A stretch of DNA of 64,000 nucleotides from Streptomyces antibioticus (GCF_002019855.1 NZ_CM007717.1:5071798-5135797), one strand, 5' to 3'; numbered from the stretch's first letter, positions 43,597 to 53,789 are shown. Notes: generated from the letters alone by a model not told the origin. Made by a program: numbers and translations.

Positions 43597-44166
43597 ATGG
43601 CCAGGATGAGTGCGGAAGAACGGCGTGAGAGCGTCATCCGGGCGGCGACGAGCGAGTTCGCCCGGGGCGGCTATCACGGCACCTCCACCGAGGCGATCGC
43701 CCGGCGGGTCGGTGTCTCGCAGCCGTATCTCTTCCGGCTCTTCCCGGGCAAGAAGGCGATCTTCCTCGCGGCCTCGGAGCGGTGCATGGCCGACTTCGTG
43801 CGCATGTTCGAGGAGGCGGCCGAGGGTCTTGAGGGCGAGGAAGCCGTCATGGCCATGGGGAACGCGTATGCGCAGGTCATCGTCGAACAGCCCGAGCGGC
43901 TGATGATGCAGATGCAGACGTACCTCGCCGTGGCCGCCGCCGAGGCGGACGGCGACCGTGAGTTCGGCGAGGCCGTGCGGGCCGGATGGATGCGGCTGTG
44001 GGACACCGTCCATGTGCCGCTCGGCGCGGACGTGGACGAGACGACGACGTTCATGGCGTACGGCATGCTCATCAACTGCCTGGTCGCCATGGGGTTCGCA
44101 CCCGAGCACCGGGTGTGGCAGGGGATCTACCCGGCGGCCCGCGCTCTGGGCCGGCTGGAGAAGTAG
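43597..44166 (+). CDS. TetR-family transcriptional regulator
   Basis: The 189-residue protein has an N-terminal helix-turn-helix (RRESVIRAATSEFARGGYHGTSTEAIARRVGVSQPYLFRLFPGKKAIF) and a helical ligand-binding domain. It most likely represses itself and the downstream multidrug transporter through the matching GTTAGT-N8-ACTAAC operators before both genes. The ligand is probably a transporter substrate. Confidence 0.93.
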   Translation: MARMSAEERRESVIRAATSEFARGGYHGTSTEAIARRVGVSQPYLFRLFPGKKAIFLAASERCMADFVRMFEEAAEGLEGEEAVMAMGNAYAQVIVEQPERLMMQMQTYLAVAAAEADGDREFGEAVRAGWMRLWDTVHVPLGADVDETTTFMAYGMLINCLVAMGFAPEHRVWQGIYPAARALGRLEK

Positions 44167-44223
44167 CCGCGGGAAGCGCGTGCGCGGCAGTACGGGGGTC
44201 CGGGCAGTTCCATGGACTCAAAA

Positions 44224-44243
44224 GTTAGTCAGCGATTACTAAC
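44224..44243. promoter_or_regulatory. TetR operator 2, before the MFS transporter
   Basis: GTTAGT-N8-ACTAAC, 22 bp before the transporter start and identical in half-sites and spacing to operator 1. Confidence 0.8.
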
Positions 44244-44265
44244 CAACGATCTCTCTGGGGGAGAG

Positions 44266-45747
44266 ATGTCACAGGAAACGGCACAGCAGAGCACCCGGAC
44301 CGCCCCGCGCGGGGGAGCCGCCTGGGCTCTCGTCATCACCGGGGCCGCCGGATTCATGGCGGCCCTCGACAACCTGGTCGTCACCACCGCCCTGCCCTCC
44401 ATCCGCGAGGACCTCGGCGGGGCGCTGCACGATCTCGAATGGACCGTCAGCGCCTACACCCTCACCTTCGCCGTCCTGCTGATGTTCGGAGCGGCGCTCG
44501 GTGACCGGTTCGGACGGCGGCGTCTCTTCCAGGTCGGCCTCGTGATCTTCACGGGTGCCTCCGCCGCCGCGGCCATGGCACCCGGCATCGACTCCCTCAT
44601 CGCCGCCCGCGCGGTGCAGGGCGTCGGCGCGGCGATCATGATGCCGCTGACCCTCACCCTGCTCACGGCCGCCGTGCCCGAGGCCAAGCGAGGGATGGCG
44701 TACGGGATCTGGGGCGCCGTCAACGGCCTCGCCGTGGCGTCCGGGCCGCTGATCGGCGGCAGCCTCACCGAACACGTGTCCTGGCACTGGATCTTCTGGC
44801 TGAACGTCCCGCTGGGCCTCGCCCTCCTGCCGCTCGCCCGGCTGCGGCTCGCCGAGTCCTACGGCTCCGGCGCGCCCCTCGACATCCCCGGCACCCTCCT
44901 CGCCAGCGGCGGACTCTTCGGGATCGTCTACGGCCTGGTGCGCGGCCCGGCCGACGGCTGGACCAGCGCGGTCGTGCTGACCGGACTGTTCGCCGGCAGC
45001 GCCCTGCTCGCCGCCTTCGTGCTGCACGGCATCCGCGCCGCCAACCCCATGCTGCCGATGCGGCTGTTCCGCTCCCGGGCCTTCGCCGGCATCAACGCGG
45101 CCAGCCTGCTGATGTTCCTCGGCATGTTCGGCTCGATCTTCCTGCTCAGCCAGTACATGCAGGGCGTCCTCGGCTACTCGCCCACCGAGGCGGGGCTGCG
45201 GATGCTGCCCTGGACCGGGATGCCGATGCTCGTCGCGCCGATCGCCGGGATCCTCTCCGACCGGATCGGCGGGCGGCCGGTCGTCGCCACCGGCCTCTTC
45301 CTCCAGGCCGCCGGGCTCGCCTGGATGGCCACCGTGGTGACCGTCGACGTCTCCTACGCCGCCCAACTGCCCGGCCTGATCGTCAGCGGCGTCGGCATGG
45401 CGCTGTTCTTCGCCCCCGCGTCCAACCTGGTGATGTCCAGCGTCCGCACCGAGGAGCAGGGCATCGCCTCCGGGGCCAACAACGCGCTGCGCGAGGTCGG
45501 CGGCGCCCTCGGCATCGCCGTCATGGGGTCGATCTTCGCCGCGCAGGGCGGCTACGAGAGCGCGCAGACGTTCGTGGACGGACTGCGGCCCGCCCTGGTC
45601 ACCGGCGCGGCCGTGGTCGCCCTGGCCGCGATCGCGACCCTGTTCATTCCGTCGATGCGGCGGACCGGCAAGGGCGCGGCCACGGCGAAGGCGGATCTTC
45701 CGGCCGGGCCCGCCGAGGGCCGGGTGCTGGAGGGCGCCGACCGCTGA
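44266..45747 (+). CDS. MFS drug efflux transporter (DHA2, EmrB/QacA type)
   Basis: I start at ATG 44266 behind GGGGGAGAG, giving 493 residues; an upstream in-frame ATG would overlap the operator. Fourteen membrane helices are likely. Motif D1 (ALDNLVVTTALPSI, D35) and motif A (GDRFGRRR, 79-86) are typical of proton-driven 14-helix drug exporters. It is paired with the TetR gene and controlled by the shared operator. Confidence 0.93.
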   Translation: MSQETAQQSTRTAPRGGAAWALVITGAAGFMAALDNLVVTTALPSIREDLGGALHDLEWTVSAYTLTFAVLLMFGAALGDRFGRRRLFQVGLVIFTGASAAAAMAPGIDSLIAARAVQGVGAAIMMPLTLTLLTAAVPEAKRGMAYGIWGAVNGLAVASGPLIGGSLTEHVSWHWIFWLNVPLGLALLPLARLRLAESYGSGAPLDIPGTLLASGGLFGIVYGLVRGPADGWTSAVVLTGLFAGSALLAAFVLHGIRAANPMLPMRLFRSRAFAGINAASLLMFLGMFGSIFLLSQYMQGVLGYSPTEAGLRMLPWTGMPMLVAPIAGILSDRIGGRPVVATGLFLQAAGLAWMATVVTVDVSYAAQLPGLIVSGVGMALFFAPASNLVMSSVRTEEQGIASGANNALREVGGALGIAVMGSIFAAQGGYESAQTFVDGLRPALVTGAAVVALAAIATLFIPSMRRTGKGAATAKADLPAGPAEGRVLEGADR

Positions 45748-45801
45748 GCACGGCGTACGCGCACGACGTCCGACGCCGTACCGCTCTCGAAGAAGCGCAC
45801 A

Positions 45802-45843
45802 CGCGTGTGGGGCCCCGCCGACACCGGTGGGGCCCCACACGCG
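45802..45843. terminator. Terminator between the MFS gene and murB
   Basis: A perfect 15-bp stem CGCGTGTGGGGCCCC (45802-45816) pairs with 45829-45843 around a 12-nt loop. Confidence 0.85.
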
Positions 45844-45927
45844 CGTGGCGTGCCCGGAGCCACCCGCGCGGACCCGCGCCGGTCGGCGGTGTCGGCGCTG
45901 TCGGTGGGGTCTCGTAGGCTGGGGCGC

Positions 45928-46983
45928 GTGCTGGAACTCCACGACGCCCCGCTCGCCCCGCTGACCACCTTCCGGCTGGGCGGCCCCGCCACCCGGCTGG
46001 TGACCGCGACCACCGACGCCGAGGTGATCGCCGCCGTCCGCGCGGCCGACGCCGACGGCACACCGCTGCTGGTGATCGGCGGCGGCTCGAACCTGGTCAT
46101 CGGCGACAAGGGCTTCGATGGCACCGCGCTGCGCATCGCCACCCGCGGCGTCGAACTGACCGGCACCCGCCTGGAGCTGGCCGCGGGCGAGGTGTGGACC
46201 GACGCCGTGGCCCGCACCGTCGAGGCCGGGCTCGCCGGAGTCGAGTGCCTCGCCGGCATCCCCGGCTCCGCCGGCGCGACCCCGATCCAGAACGTGGGGG
46301 CGTACGGCCAGGAGGTCTCCTCCACGATCACCGAGGTGATCGCCTACGACCGGCACGCGGGGGAGACGGTCACGCTCTCCAACGCCGAGTGCGCCTTCTC
46401 CTACCGCCACAGCCGCTTCAAGGGCGACCCCGAGCGGTACGTCGTCCTGCGCGTGCGCTTCGAGCTGGAGGACGCCGGCGGTCTGTCGGCGCCCCTGAAG
46501 TACGCCGAGACCGCCCGCGCGCTGGGCGTGGAGGCCGGCGACCGGGTCCCCCTCGCCGCCGCCCGGGAGACCGTGCTGAAGCTGCGGGCGGGGAAGGGGA
46601 TGGTGCTGGACGCCGAGGACCACGACACCTGGTCGGCCGGCTCCTTCTTCACCAACCCGATCCTCACCGACGCCGGCTTCGCGGCGTTCCACGCGCGCGT
46701 GCGGGAGCGCCTGGGCGAGGGCGTGGAGCCACCCTCCTACCCGGCGGGCGACGGACACACCAAGACCTCCGCCGCCTGGCTGATCGACAAGGCCGGCTTC
46801 ACCAAGGGCTACGGCAGCGGCCCCGCGCGGATCTCCACCAAGCACACCCTCGCCCTCACCAACCGGGGCGAGGCCACGACCGAGGACCTGCTCGCCCTGG
46901 CCCGCGAGGTCGTGGCGGGCGTCCGGGACGCCTTCGGGATCACGCTCGTCAACGAGCCGGTGATGGTGGGCGCCGGGCTGTGA
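45928..46983 (+). CDS. murB: UDP-N-acetylenolpyruvoylglucosamine reductase
   Basis: GTG 45928 gives 351 residues. MurB reduces UDP-GlcNAc-enolpyruvate to UDP-MurNAc with FAD and NADPH in peptidoglycan synthesis. Visible are the FAD-binding VIGGGSNLVIGD (49-60), GIPGSAGATPIQNVGAYGQE, Y159-R160 in FSYRHSRF, catalytic S239 in SAGSFFTNP and the final E343 in NEPVMVG. The YRHSRF loop marks the type I-like form. Confidence 0.96.
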   Translation: MLELHDAPLAPLTTFRLGGPATRLVTATTDAEVIAAVRAADADGTPLLVIGGGSNLVIGDKGFDGTALRIATRGVELTGTRLELAAGEVWTDAVARTVEAGLAGVECLAGIPGSAGATPIQNVGAYGQEVSSTITEVIAYDRHAGETVTLSNAECAFSYRHSRFKGDPERYVVLRVRFELEDAGGLSAPLKYAETARALGVEAGDRVPLAAARETVLKLRAGKGMVLDAEDHDTWSAGSFFTNPILTDAGFAAFHARVRERLGEGVEPPSYPAGDGHTKTSAAWLIDKAGFTKGYGSGPARISTKHTLALTNRGEATTEDLLALAREVVAGVRDAFGITLVNEPVMVGAGL

Positions 46984-47002
46984 CGCGGACGCGCGGGCGG
47001 GG

Positions 47003-48034
47003 TTACGCGGCCAGCCAGTCGTCCACGCCCGCCAGCAGCTTCGCCTTGGTGTCCTGCGGTGCCGCCGAGCCCCGGATCGACTGACGGGCCAGCTCCGCCA
47101 GTTCCGCGTCCGAGAAGTCGTGGTGGCGGCGGGCGAAGTCGTACTGCGCGGCCAGCCGGGAGCCGAACAGCAGCGGGTCGTCCGCGCCCAGCGCCATCGG
47201 CACGCCGGCCTCGAACAGGGTGCGCAGGGGGACGTCGGCGGGCTTGTCGTAGACGCCCAGGGCCACGTTCGACGCCGGGCACACCTCACACGTCACGCCC
47301 CGGTCGGCCAGCCGCTTCAGCAGCCGGGGGTCCTCCGCCGCCCGCACCCCGTGCCCCAGCCGGTTGGCGTGCAGATCGTCCAGGCAGTCGCGCACCGAGG
47401 ACGGACCGGTCAGCTCGCCGCCGTGCGGCGCGGACATCAGCCCGCCGTCCCGCGCGATGGCGAAGGCCCGGTCGAAGTCCCGCGCCATACCGCGCCGTTC
47501 GTCGTTCGACAGGCCGAAGCCGACCACCCCGCGGTCCGCGTAGCGCACCGCGAGGCGGGCCAGGGTCCGGGCGTCCAGCGGATGCTTCATCCGGTTCGCG
47601 GCCACCAGCACCCGCATCCCGAGCCCGGTCTCCCGCGAGGCCGTCTCGACGGCGTCCAGGATGATCTCCAGCGCCGGGATCAGCCCGCCCAGCCGGGGCG
47701 CGTACGACGTCGGGTCGACCTGGATCTCCAGCCACCCGGAGCCGTCCCTGATGTCCTCCTCCGCCGCCTCCCGCACCAGACGCTGTATGTCCTCGGGCCG
47801 GCGCAGACAGGACCGCGCCGCGTCGTACAGCCGCTGGAAGCGGAACCAGCCCCGCTCGTCGGTGGCCCGCAGTCTCGGCGGCTCCCCGCTGGTCAGCGCC
47901 TCGGTCAGCGCGTCGGGCAGCCGCACGCCGTACTTGTCGGCCAGCTCCAGCACGGTCCCGGGCCGCATCGATCCGGTGAAGTGCAGATGCAGATGGGCCT
48001 TCGGCAGCTCAGAGACATCACGTACACGCTCCAT
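47003..48034 (-). CDS. Adenosine deaminase family protein
   Basis: The 343-residue zinc hydrolase shows KAHLHLHFTGSM (H16, H18), SAPHGGEL, RLGHGVR and GADDPLLFG in the order of the adenosine/adenine deaminase fold. The usual NTDDP is GADDP and HAGE is HGGE, so substrate preference may differ from classical adenosine deaminase. It is in the position of the adenosine deaminase beside the aminotransferase in Streptomyces. It is convergent with murB, 19 bp apart. Confidence 0.88.
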   Translation of the reverse strand: MERVRDVSELPKAHLHLHFTGSMRPGTVLELADKYGVRLPDALTEALTSGEPPRLRATDERGWFRFQRLYDAARSCLRRPEDIQRLVREAAEEDIRDGSGWLEIQVDPTSYAPRLGGLIPALEIILDAVETASRETGLGMRVLVAANRMKHPLDARTLARLAVRYADRGVVGFGLSNDERRGMARDFDRAFAIARDGGLMSAPHGGELTGPSSVRDCLDDLHANRLGHGVRAAEDPRLLKRLADRGVTCEVCPASNVALGVYDKPADVPLRTLFEAGVPMALGADDPLLFGSRLAAQYDFARRHHDFSDAELAELARQSIRGSAAPQDTKAKLLAGVDDWLAA

Positions 48035-48107
48035 CCAGGAATCCTGCCGTACGCCGCCGCCGTCCCGGTAGCCGATTCCCTGAACGGGGTCTTGCTCGCA
48101 CGAAGAA

Positions 48108-48139
48108 ACGGGCCGCCTCCCCGCGGGGAAACGGCCCGT
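48108..48139 (-). terminator. Terminator after the aminotransferase gene
   Basis: ACGGGCCG (48108-48115) pairs with CGGCCCGT (48132-48139), and an inner TCCCCGCGGGGA can form a smaller hairpin. It separates the aminotransferase from the deaminase gene downstream. Confidence 0.65.
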
Positions 48140-48184
48140 ACACGCGTGTGCGAGAAAGAAAGAGGGAGCCGAGAAAGGGGAAGC

Positions 48185-49414
48185 TCAGTCCCTGGCCTCC
48201 GCCAGCAGCTTCTGGAGCCGGCTCACGCCCTCGACGAGGTCCTCGTCACCCAGGGCGTACGACAGCCGCAGATAGCCCGGCGTGCCGAACGCCTCGCCCG
48301 GGACGACCGCGACCTCGGCCTCGTCCAGGATCAGCTCGGCCAGCTCGGTGCTGCTCTGCGGGCGCCTGCCGCGGATCTCCTTGCCGAGCAGCGCCTTCAC
48401 CGACGGGTACGCGTAGAACGCGCCCTCGGGCTCCGGGCACAGGACGCCGTCGATCTCGTTGAGCATCCGCACGATCGTCTTGCGGCGGCGGTCGAACGCC
48501 TCCCGCATCTTCTCCACGGCCGACAGATCGCCGGAGACGGCGGCCAGCGCGGCGACCTGGGCGACGTTCGAGACGTTCGAGGTGGCGTGCGACTGGAGGT
48601 TCGTCGCGGCCTTCACGACGTCCTTCGGGCCGATGATCCACCCGACCCGCCAGCCGGTCATGGCGTACGTCTTGGCGACACCGTTGACCACGATGCACTT
48701 GTCGCGCAGCTCCGGCAGGATCGCGGGCAGCGAGGTGAACGTGGCGTCGCCGTAGACGAGGTGCTCGTAGATCTCGTCCGTGAGCACCCACAGGCCGTGC
48801 TCGACGGCCCAGCGGCCGATCGCCTCGGCGTCCTCGGCGCTGTAGACCGCGCCCGTCGGGTTGGACGGCGAGACGAACAGCACGACCTTCGTCTTCTCGG
48901 TCCGGGCCGCCTCGAGCTGCTCGACCGAGACCCGGTAGCCGGTGGTCTCGTCGGCGACCACCTCCACCGGGACACCGCCGGCGAGACGGATGGACTCCGG
49001 GTACGTCGTCCAGTACGGCGCCGGGACGATGACCTCGTCGCCCGGGTCGAGGATCGCGGCGAACGCCTCGTAGATGGCCTGCTTGCCGCCGTTGGTCACC
49101 AGGATCTGCGCCGGGTCGACCTCGTAGTTCGAGTCGCGCAGGGTCTTCGCGGCGATCGCGGCCTTCAGCTCCGGAAGACCGCCCGCCGGCGTGTAGCGGT
49201 GGTACTTCGGGTTCTTGCACGCCTCGACGGCGGCTTCGACGATGTAGTCCGGGGTCGGGAAGTCCGGTTCGCCGGCGCCGAAGCCGATCACCGGACGCCC
49301 GGCGGCCTTGAGGGCCTTGGCCTTGGCGTCCACGGCGAGGGTGGCGGACTCGGAGATCGCGCCGATTCGGGCGGAGACCCGGCGCTCGGTGGGAGAGGTT
49401 GCAGCAGCGCTCAT
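48185..49414 (-). CDS. aspC: Aspartate aminotransferase (class I PLP enzyme)
   Basis: ATG 49414 gives 409 residues; ATG 49423 three codons earlier is possible. PLP-binding residues are visible: N185 in SPSNPTG, D213 and Y216 in LTDEIYEH, lysine K248 in [16 protein letters not shown]. The [14 protein letters not shown] start is typical of subgroup I-gamma (AspAT type 1b) enzymes, which interconvert aspartate and oxaloacetate. It is divergent from tRNA-Trp. Confidence 0.92.
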   Translation of the reverse strand: MSAAATSPTERRVSARIGAISESATLAVDAKAKALKAAGRPVIGFGAGEPDFPTPDYIVEAAVEACKNPKYHRYTPAGGLPELKAAIAAKTLRDSNYEVDPAQILVTNGGKQAIYEAFAAILDPGDEVIVPAPYWTTYPESIRLAGGVPVEVVADETTGYRVSVEQLEAARTEKTKVVLFVSPSNPTGAVYSAEDAEAIGRWAVEHGLWVLTDEIYEHLVYGDATFTSLPAILPELRDKCIVVNGVAKTYAMTGWRVGWIIGPKDVVKAATNLQSHATSNVSNVAQVAALAAVSGDLSAVEKMREAFDRRRKTIVRMLNEIDGVLCPEPEGAFYAYPSVKALLGKEIRGRRPQSSTELAELILDEAEVAVVPGEAFGTPGYLRLSYALGDEDLVEGVSRLQKLLAEARD

Positions 49415-49631
49415 ACGGCCCATGTTTTCAGACGGGTAACAGGCCCGGCACACGGGTTTCACCCATCGGGCAGCCGACAGAACACCAGACGGAATCCGAT
49501 CAAGACCACTTTCCGTTCGACGGGGCGCTTCGGACCACGTACACTCATCCGTCGTTGGCCTTGAACAGCCCTGCCTCCACCGGTGCACACCGAGCACCCG
49601 GCCGGATGCGGTAAGTTGGGGGACGCAACAA

Positions 49632-49704
49632 AGGGTCGTAGCTCAATTGGTAGAGCACTGGTCTCCAAAACCAGCGGTTGGGGGTTCAAGTCCCTCCGGC
49701 CCTG
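49632..49704 (+). tRNA. tRNA-Trp (CCA)
   Basis: Cloverleaf of 73 nt: acceptor AGGGTCG/CGGCCCT, anticodon CCA at 49665-49667, T arm GGGGG/CCCTC. Located just upstream of secE, the usual actinobacterial order. Confidence 0.97.
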
Positions 49705-49812
49705 CTACACACACCTTCGCCAGGATGTGTGCGCATGTACGTACAGCAATGCACCGCCGTGCGGCTCAGACCGGGCGCGGCACGGCCACGACCCGGGAAC
49801 AGGTGAGGACGA

Positions 49813-50100
49813 ATGGCGGATGCCGTGGGCTCCATCGACACGCCTGATGCCCAGGACGAAGTGCCTGAGGCGAAGAAGAAGGGCCGCAAGGGCGGCAAGC
49901 GCGCCAAGAAGGGCCCGCTGAAGCGTCTCGCCCTCTTCTACCGCCAGATCGTGGCGGAACTCCGCAAGGTCGTCTGGCCCACGCGGAGTCAGTTGACCAC
50001 TTACACGACCGTGGTGATCGTCTTCGTGGTCGTCATGATCGGCCTGGTGACCGTGATTGACTATGGACTCAGCCACGTCGCCAAGTACGTCTTCGGCTGA
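49813..50100 (+). CDS. secE: Preprotein translocase subunit SecE
   Basis: The 95-residue protein has an acidic then Lys-rich N-terminus, the cytoplasmic amphipathic part FYRQIVAELRKVVWPTRSQL and one membrane helix (about 66-86). SecE clamps SecY in the translocon. It is the first protein gene of the secE-nusG-rplK-rplA run. Confidence 0.97.
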   Translation: MADAVGSIDTPDAQDEVPEAKKKGRKGGKRAKKGPLKRLALFYRQIVAELRKVVWPTRSQLTTYTTVVIVFVVVMIGLVTVIDYGLSHVAKYVFG

Positions 50101-50107
50101 GCCAAGA

Positions 50108-50141
50108 GCGAAGGGCGCCGGGTGATCGGCGCCCCTTTCGC
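50108..50141 (+). terminator. Hairpin between secE and nusG
   Basis: GCGAAGGGCGCC (50108-50119) pairs with 50128-50141 with a small bulge. It may partly terminate or process the message so that SecE and NusG differ in level. Confidence 0.6.
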
Positions 50142-50179
50142 GTGTTCCACCCCCATGTATCCAGGAAGAAGCAGCCACC

Positions 50180-51061
50180 GTGTCTGACCAGAACCTGAAC
50201 GACGCCATCGAGCCCGACGACGTCGACGACGAGCTCGACATCGTCGAGGGCGCTGACGAGGACCTGGACGAGTTCGAGGCTGCCGACGCCGAGGCGGGCG
50301 AGCCGGCCGAGGAAGCCGCGCTCCACGCCGAGGACGAGGACGAGGACACCGAGGCGGCCGCCGAGGACGCGACCGAGGCCGAAGCCGACGTCGAGGTGGA
50401 CGAGGCCGAGGTCGAGGTCGAGGAAGAAGAGCCGGCCGAGCCCGTCGACCCCGTCGCCGCCCTGCGTGAGGAACTGCGCACCCTCCCCGGCGAGTGGTAC
50501 GTCATCCACACCTACGCCGGCTACGAGAACCGCGTGAAGACCAACCTGGAGCAGCGCGCCGTCTCGCTGAACGTCGAGGACTACATCTTCCAGGCCGAGG
50601 TGCCGCAGGAAGAGGTCGTCCAGATCAAGAACGGCGACCGCAAGACGATCCGCCAGAACAAGCTCCCGGGCTACGTCCTGGTGCGCATGGACCTGACGAA
50701 CGAGTCCTGGGGCGTCGTCCGCAACACCCCCGGCGTCACCGGCTTCGTGGGCAACGCCTACGACCCGTACCCGCTGACCCTGGACGAGATCGTCAAGATG
50801 CTCGCCCCGGAGGCCGAGGAGAAGGCCGCCCGCGAGGCCGCCGAGGCCGAGGGCAAGCCCGCCCCGCAGCGCAAGGTCGAGGTCCAGGTGCTGGACTTCG
50901 AGGTCGGCGACTCGGTCACCGTCACCGACGGCCCCTTCGCCACCCTCCAGGCCACGATCAACGAGATCAACGCCGACTCGAAGAAGGTCAAGGGCCTCGT
51001 CGAGATCTTCGGCCGCGAGACCCCGGTCGAGCTGAGCTTCGACCAGATCCAGAAGAACTAG
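50180..51061 (+). CDS. nusG: Transcription termination/antitermination factor NusG
   Basis: GTG 50180 gives 293 residues. The NGN domain ([51 protein letters not shown]) and C-terminal KOW domain ([48 protein letters not shown]) are intact. About 95 N-terminal residues are an Asp/Glu-rich extension, typical of Streptomyces NusG and absent from E. coli NusG. It modulates RNA polymerase pausing and Rho action. Confidence 0.97.
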   Translation: MSDQNLNDAIEPDDVDDELDIVEGADEDLDEFEAADAEAGEPAEEAALHAEDEDEDTEAAAEDATEAEADVEVDEAEVEVEEEEPAEPVDPVAALREELRTLPGEWYVIHTYAGYENRVKTNLEQRAVSLNVEDYIFQAEVPQEEVVQIKNGDRKTIRQNKLPGYVLVRMDLTNESWGVVRNTPGVTGFVGNAYDPYPLTLDEIVKMLAPEAEEKAAREAAEAEGKPAPQRKVEVQVLDFEVGDSVTVTDGPFATLQATINEINADSKKVKGLVEIFGRETPVELSFDQIQKN

Positions 51062-51083
51062 TTCTGGACCACACGCCTCCGAT

Positions 51084-51128
51084 CAGGTCAGACAGGCTGC
51101 CGAAGCCGGTCTGACCTGCTCGGTTTTT
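51084..51128 (+). terminator. Terminator after nusG
   Basis: CAGGTCAGAC (51084-51093) pairs with GTCTGACCTG (51109-51118), with TTTTT at 51124-51128. rplKA therefore likely has its own promoter. Confidence 0.85.
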
Positions 51129-51226
51129 GGCCGCACACCTATACCCGTTATCGTTGTGCGGTATGCCTGCGTCCGGGTTGTCCCCCGAACGCAGGCAGGA
51201 CCCGAACCGAAAGGACCCGGAGAGCT

Positions 51227-51661
51227 ATGCCTCCCAAGAAGAAGAAGGTCACGGGGCTCATCAAGCTCCAGATCCAGGCCGGCGCCGCCAACCCGGCTCC
51301 GCCGGTCGGCCCGGCGCTGGGTCAGCACGGCGTGAACATCATGGAGTTCTGCAAGGCCTACAACGCCGCGACCGAGTCGCAGCGTGGCTGGGTGATCCCG
51401 GTGGAGATCACGGTCTACGAGGACCGCTCCTTCACCTTCATCACCAAGACGCCGCCGGCCGCCAAGATGATCCTCAAGGCCGCGGGCATCGAGAAGGGCT
51501 CCGGCGAGCCGCACAAGACCAAGGTCGCCAAGATCACCGAGGCGCAGGTCCGCGAGATCGCCACGACCAAGCTGCCCGACCTCAACGCCAACGACCTGGA
51601 CGCCGCCGCGAAGATCATCGCCGGTACCGCGCGTTCCATGGGCGTCACCGTCGAGGGCTGA
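51227..51661 (+). CDS. rplK: Ribosomal protein uL11
   Basis: The 144-residue protein has [38 protein letters not shown] and [23 protein letters not shown], complete for the L11 N- and C-terminal domains. It forms the GTPase-associated centre with 23S rRNA, where thiopeptides bind. It is in operon with rplA, 78 bp apart. Confidence 0.98.
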   Translation: MPPKKKKVTGLIKLQIQAGAANPAPPVGPALGQHGVNIMEFCKAYNAATESQRGWVIPVEITVYEDRSFTFITKTPPAAKMILKAAGIEKGSGEPHKTKVAKITEAQVREIATTKLPDLNANDLDAAAKIIAGTARSMGVTVEG

Positions 51662-51739
51662 CCTCACCCCCGTACCCAGCAGTAGTGGCAGGGCCTGCTC
51701 GGCCCGTACCACGACTCCTCAGAATCACCAGGAGCAGTA

Positions 51740-52465
51740 GTGAGCAAGCGCAGCAAGTCTCTCCGCGCTGCGGACGCCAAGATCGACCGGGAGAAGCTCT
51801 ACGCCCCGCTCGAGGCCGTCCGTCTCGCCAAGGAGACCTCCACGAGCAAGTTCGACGGCACCGTCGAGGTCGCCTTCCGCCTGGGTGTCGACCCGCGCAA
51901 GGCCGACCAGATGGTCCGTGGCACCGTGAACCTGCCGCACGGCACCGGCAAGACCGCCCGGGTCCTGGTCTTCGCGACCGGTGACCGTGCTGCGGCCGCG
52001 GAGGCCGCGGGCGCCGACATCGTCGGCTCCGACGAACTGATCGACGAGGTCGCGAAGGGCCGTCTGGACTTCGACGCCGTCGTCGCCACGCCGGACCTCA
52101 TGGGCAAGGTCGGCCGCCTCGGCCGCGTGCTCGGTCCCCGTGGCCTGATGCCGAACCCGAAGACCGGCACGGTCACCCCGGACACGGCCAAGGCCGTGAC
52201 CGAGATCAAGGGCGGCAAGATCGAGTTCCGCGTCGACAAGCACTCGAACCTGCACTTCATCATCGGCAAGACGTCGTTCGACGACACCAAGCTGGTGGAG
52301 AACTACGGCGCGGCCCTGGAGGAGATCCTCCGTCTGAAGCCGTCCGCCGCCAAGGGTCGTTACATCAAGAAGGCCGCGATCAGCAGCACGATCGGCCCCG
52401 GCATCCAGGTCGACCCGAACCGCACCCGCAACCTCCTCGTCGAGGAGGACCCGGCCGCGGTCTGA
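51740..52465 (+). CDS. rplA: Ribosomal protein uL1
   Basis: GTG 51740, 241 residues: [37 protein letters not shown]-like region [15 protein letters not shown], and [18 protein letters not shown]1 forms the L1 stalk for E-site tRNA release and usually represses its own operon by binding leader mRNA. Confidence 0.98.
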   Translation: MSKRSKSLRAADAKIDREKLYAPLEAVRLAKETSTSKFDGTVEVAFRLGVDPRKADQMVRGTVNLPHGTGKTARVLVFATGDRAAAAEAAGADIVGSDELIDEVAKGRLDFDAVVATPDLMGKVGRLGRVLGPRGLMPNPKTGTVTPDTAKAVTEIKGGKIEFRVDKHSNLHFIIGKTSFDDTKLVENYGAALEEILRLKPSAAKGRYIKKAAISSTIGPGIQVDPNRTRNLLVEEDPAAV

Positions 52466-52506
52466 TTCGTCGACTCGTCGAAGTCGTACGGCTCACAGCA
52501 GTCGGT

Positions 52507-52552
52507 GACGAGCCCCGCAACCTTTCGAGGTGCGGGGCTCGTCCCTTTTTCC
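52507..52552 (+). terminator. Strong terminator after rplA
   Basis: GACGAGCCCCGCA (52507-52519) pairs perfectly with 52531-52543, followed by CCCTTTTTCC. Confidence 0.92.
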
Positions 52553-52639
52553 GTACGACTCTTCCGTACGACCTATTGCGCACGGGTGTCAGCGCCGTGC
52601 GTTAGCGTGCGGACACAGGATTCCTTGGGGGTGGAGCGA

Positions 52640-53545
52640 ATGAAGAGCACGACTCTGCGGCGTGCCGGTCTGACCATCGCGGCGGTGACCGTGCTGAGCG
52701 CGGTGACCGGCTGTAGCTCGGGGGGCTCAGGGGGCTCGGAGGGATCGAAGGGCTCCGGCGGTTCCGGCAAGGACGGGGCCGCGCGGTTCTCGCCGCTGGC
52801 CGCCCTGCGCAGCGCCGAGAAGTCCACCGACGCCGCCGACTCCGCGAAGGTCGAGTCGAGCACGACCATGGGCTCGGTGATGTCGATGACCGCCGACGGC
52901 GCGCTCGGCTGGGGCGACGGCCTCACCGGCACGCTCACCATCACCTACACCGGCGGCACCATGGCCGAGACGATGCGGCAGACCGGCAGCACCTCCATGG
53001 AGGCCCGCTATCTGCCCGACGCGTACTACGCCAAGATGGGCGACGCCTTCGCGGCGCAGGCCGGCGGCAAGCACTGGATCAAGTACGCGTACGACGACCT
53101 GGAGACCCTCGCGGGCGGCTCGGGCGCCTATCTCAAGGACCAGATGCAGAACACCACCCCGAACCAGTCGGTGAAGCTCCTGCTGGCCTCCGGGGACGTG
53201 CGCAAGGTCGGCGAGGAGAAGGTCCGCGGCCAGCAGACCACGCACTACTCGGGCACGGTCGACGTGGCCGACCTGGCCTCGAAGAACTCCAACCTCAGCC
53301 AGAAGCAGCTCGACGACCTGAAGAAGCAGCTCGACCAGGCCGGTGTCACCACCGAGACCGTCGACATCTGGGTCAACGACGACGATCTGCTGGTCAAGAA
53401 GGTCGAGAAGGGCGAGACCACGGCCGGCGCCTTCACCCAGACCGCGTACTACAGCGACTACGGCACCCCGGTGAGCGCCGAGGAGCCCCCGGCGAGCGAC
53501 ACCGCGGACTTCGCGGAGCTGGTCCAGCAGGGCGGGGCCTCTTAG
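52640..53545 (+). CDS. Secreted lipoprotein (LppX/LprAFG-like)
   Basis: ATG 52640 gives 301 residues. A lipoprotein signal peptide ends in VTGC with C25 as the lipidated residue, followed by a Gly/Ser-rich linker. The mature part ([66 protein letters not shown]) resembles LppX/LprG-like lipid-carrying lipoproteins. A lipoprotein between rplA and rplJ is a regular feature in Streptomyces. Its exact cargo is unknown. Confidence 0.88.
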   Translation: MKSTTLRRAGLTIAAVTVLSAVTGCSSGGSGGSEGSKGSGGSGKDGAARFSPLAALRSAEKSTDAADSAKVESSTTMGSVMSMTADGALGWGDGLTGTLTITYTGGTMAETMRQTGSTSMEARYLPDAYYAKMGDAFAAQAGGKHWIKYAYDDLETLAGGSGAYLKDQMQNTTPNQSVKLLLASGDVRKVGEEKVRGQQTTHYSGTVDVADLASKNSNLSQKQLDDLKKQLDQAGVTTETVDIWVNDDDLLVKKVEKGETTAGAFTQTAYYSDYGTPVSAEEPPASDTADFAELVQQGGAS

Positions 53546-53571
53546 GTCCGCCCGGCCCCGTACGGGCGGAT

Positions 53572-53601
53572 TTGCTTGCCGGCGTCCGCCTCCCGTACTC
53601 T
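53572..53601 (+). promoter_or_regulatory. Candidate promoter of rplJL
   Basis: TTGCTT (53572-53577) and TACTCT (53596-53601) are separated by 18 bp. Transcription would start near 53608, giving a leader of about 230 nt before rplJ. Confidence 0.55.
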
Positions 53602-53607
53602 CCTACA

Positions 53608-53789
53608 GAAGCCAAAGACCGCTGGTCGTTGCCGTGCTCTCGCAAGAGGGGACGGTGGCCGAAGGATCCGCTGATACGCGGACGACCCGCGCAGGTGACT
53701 GTGGAAGTTGCTCCCGGCCCGGAATCCGTACTGGATGCCGTTCCGGTCGAGTCACGCCCCGTGCGCCTGCGCCGGGGCGTTTCGTTTTG
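53608..53789 (+). promoter_or_regulatory. rplJ (L10) leader with attenuator hairpin
   Basis: The leader ends in a terminator-like stem CGCCCCG (53756-53762) / CGGGGCG (53774-53780), followed by TTTCGTTTT. This fits L10-leader control, in which L10/L12 protein binds the RNA upstream of the hairpin and represses rplJL. The upstream part can fold, but I cannot verify the exact Rfam-type structure by eye. Confidence 0.65.
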
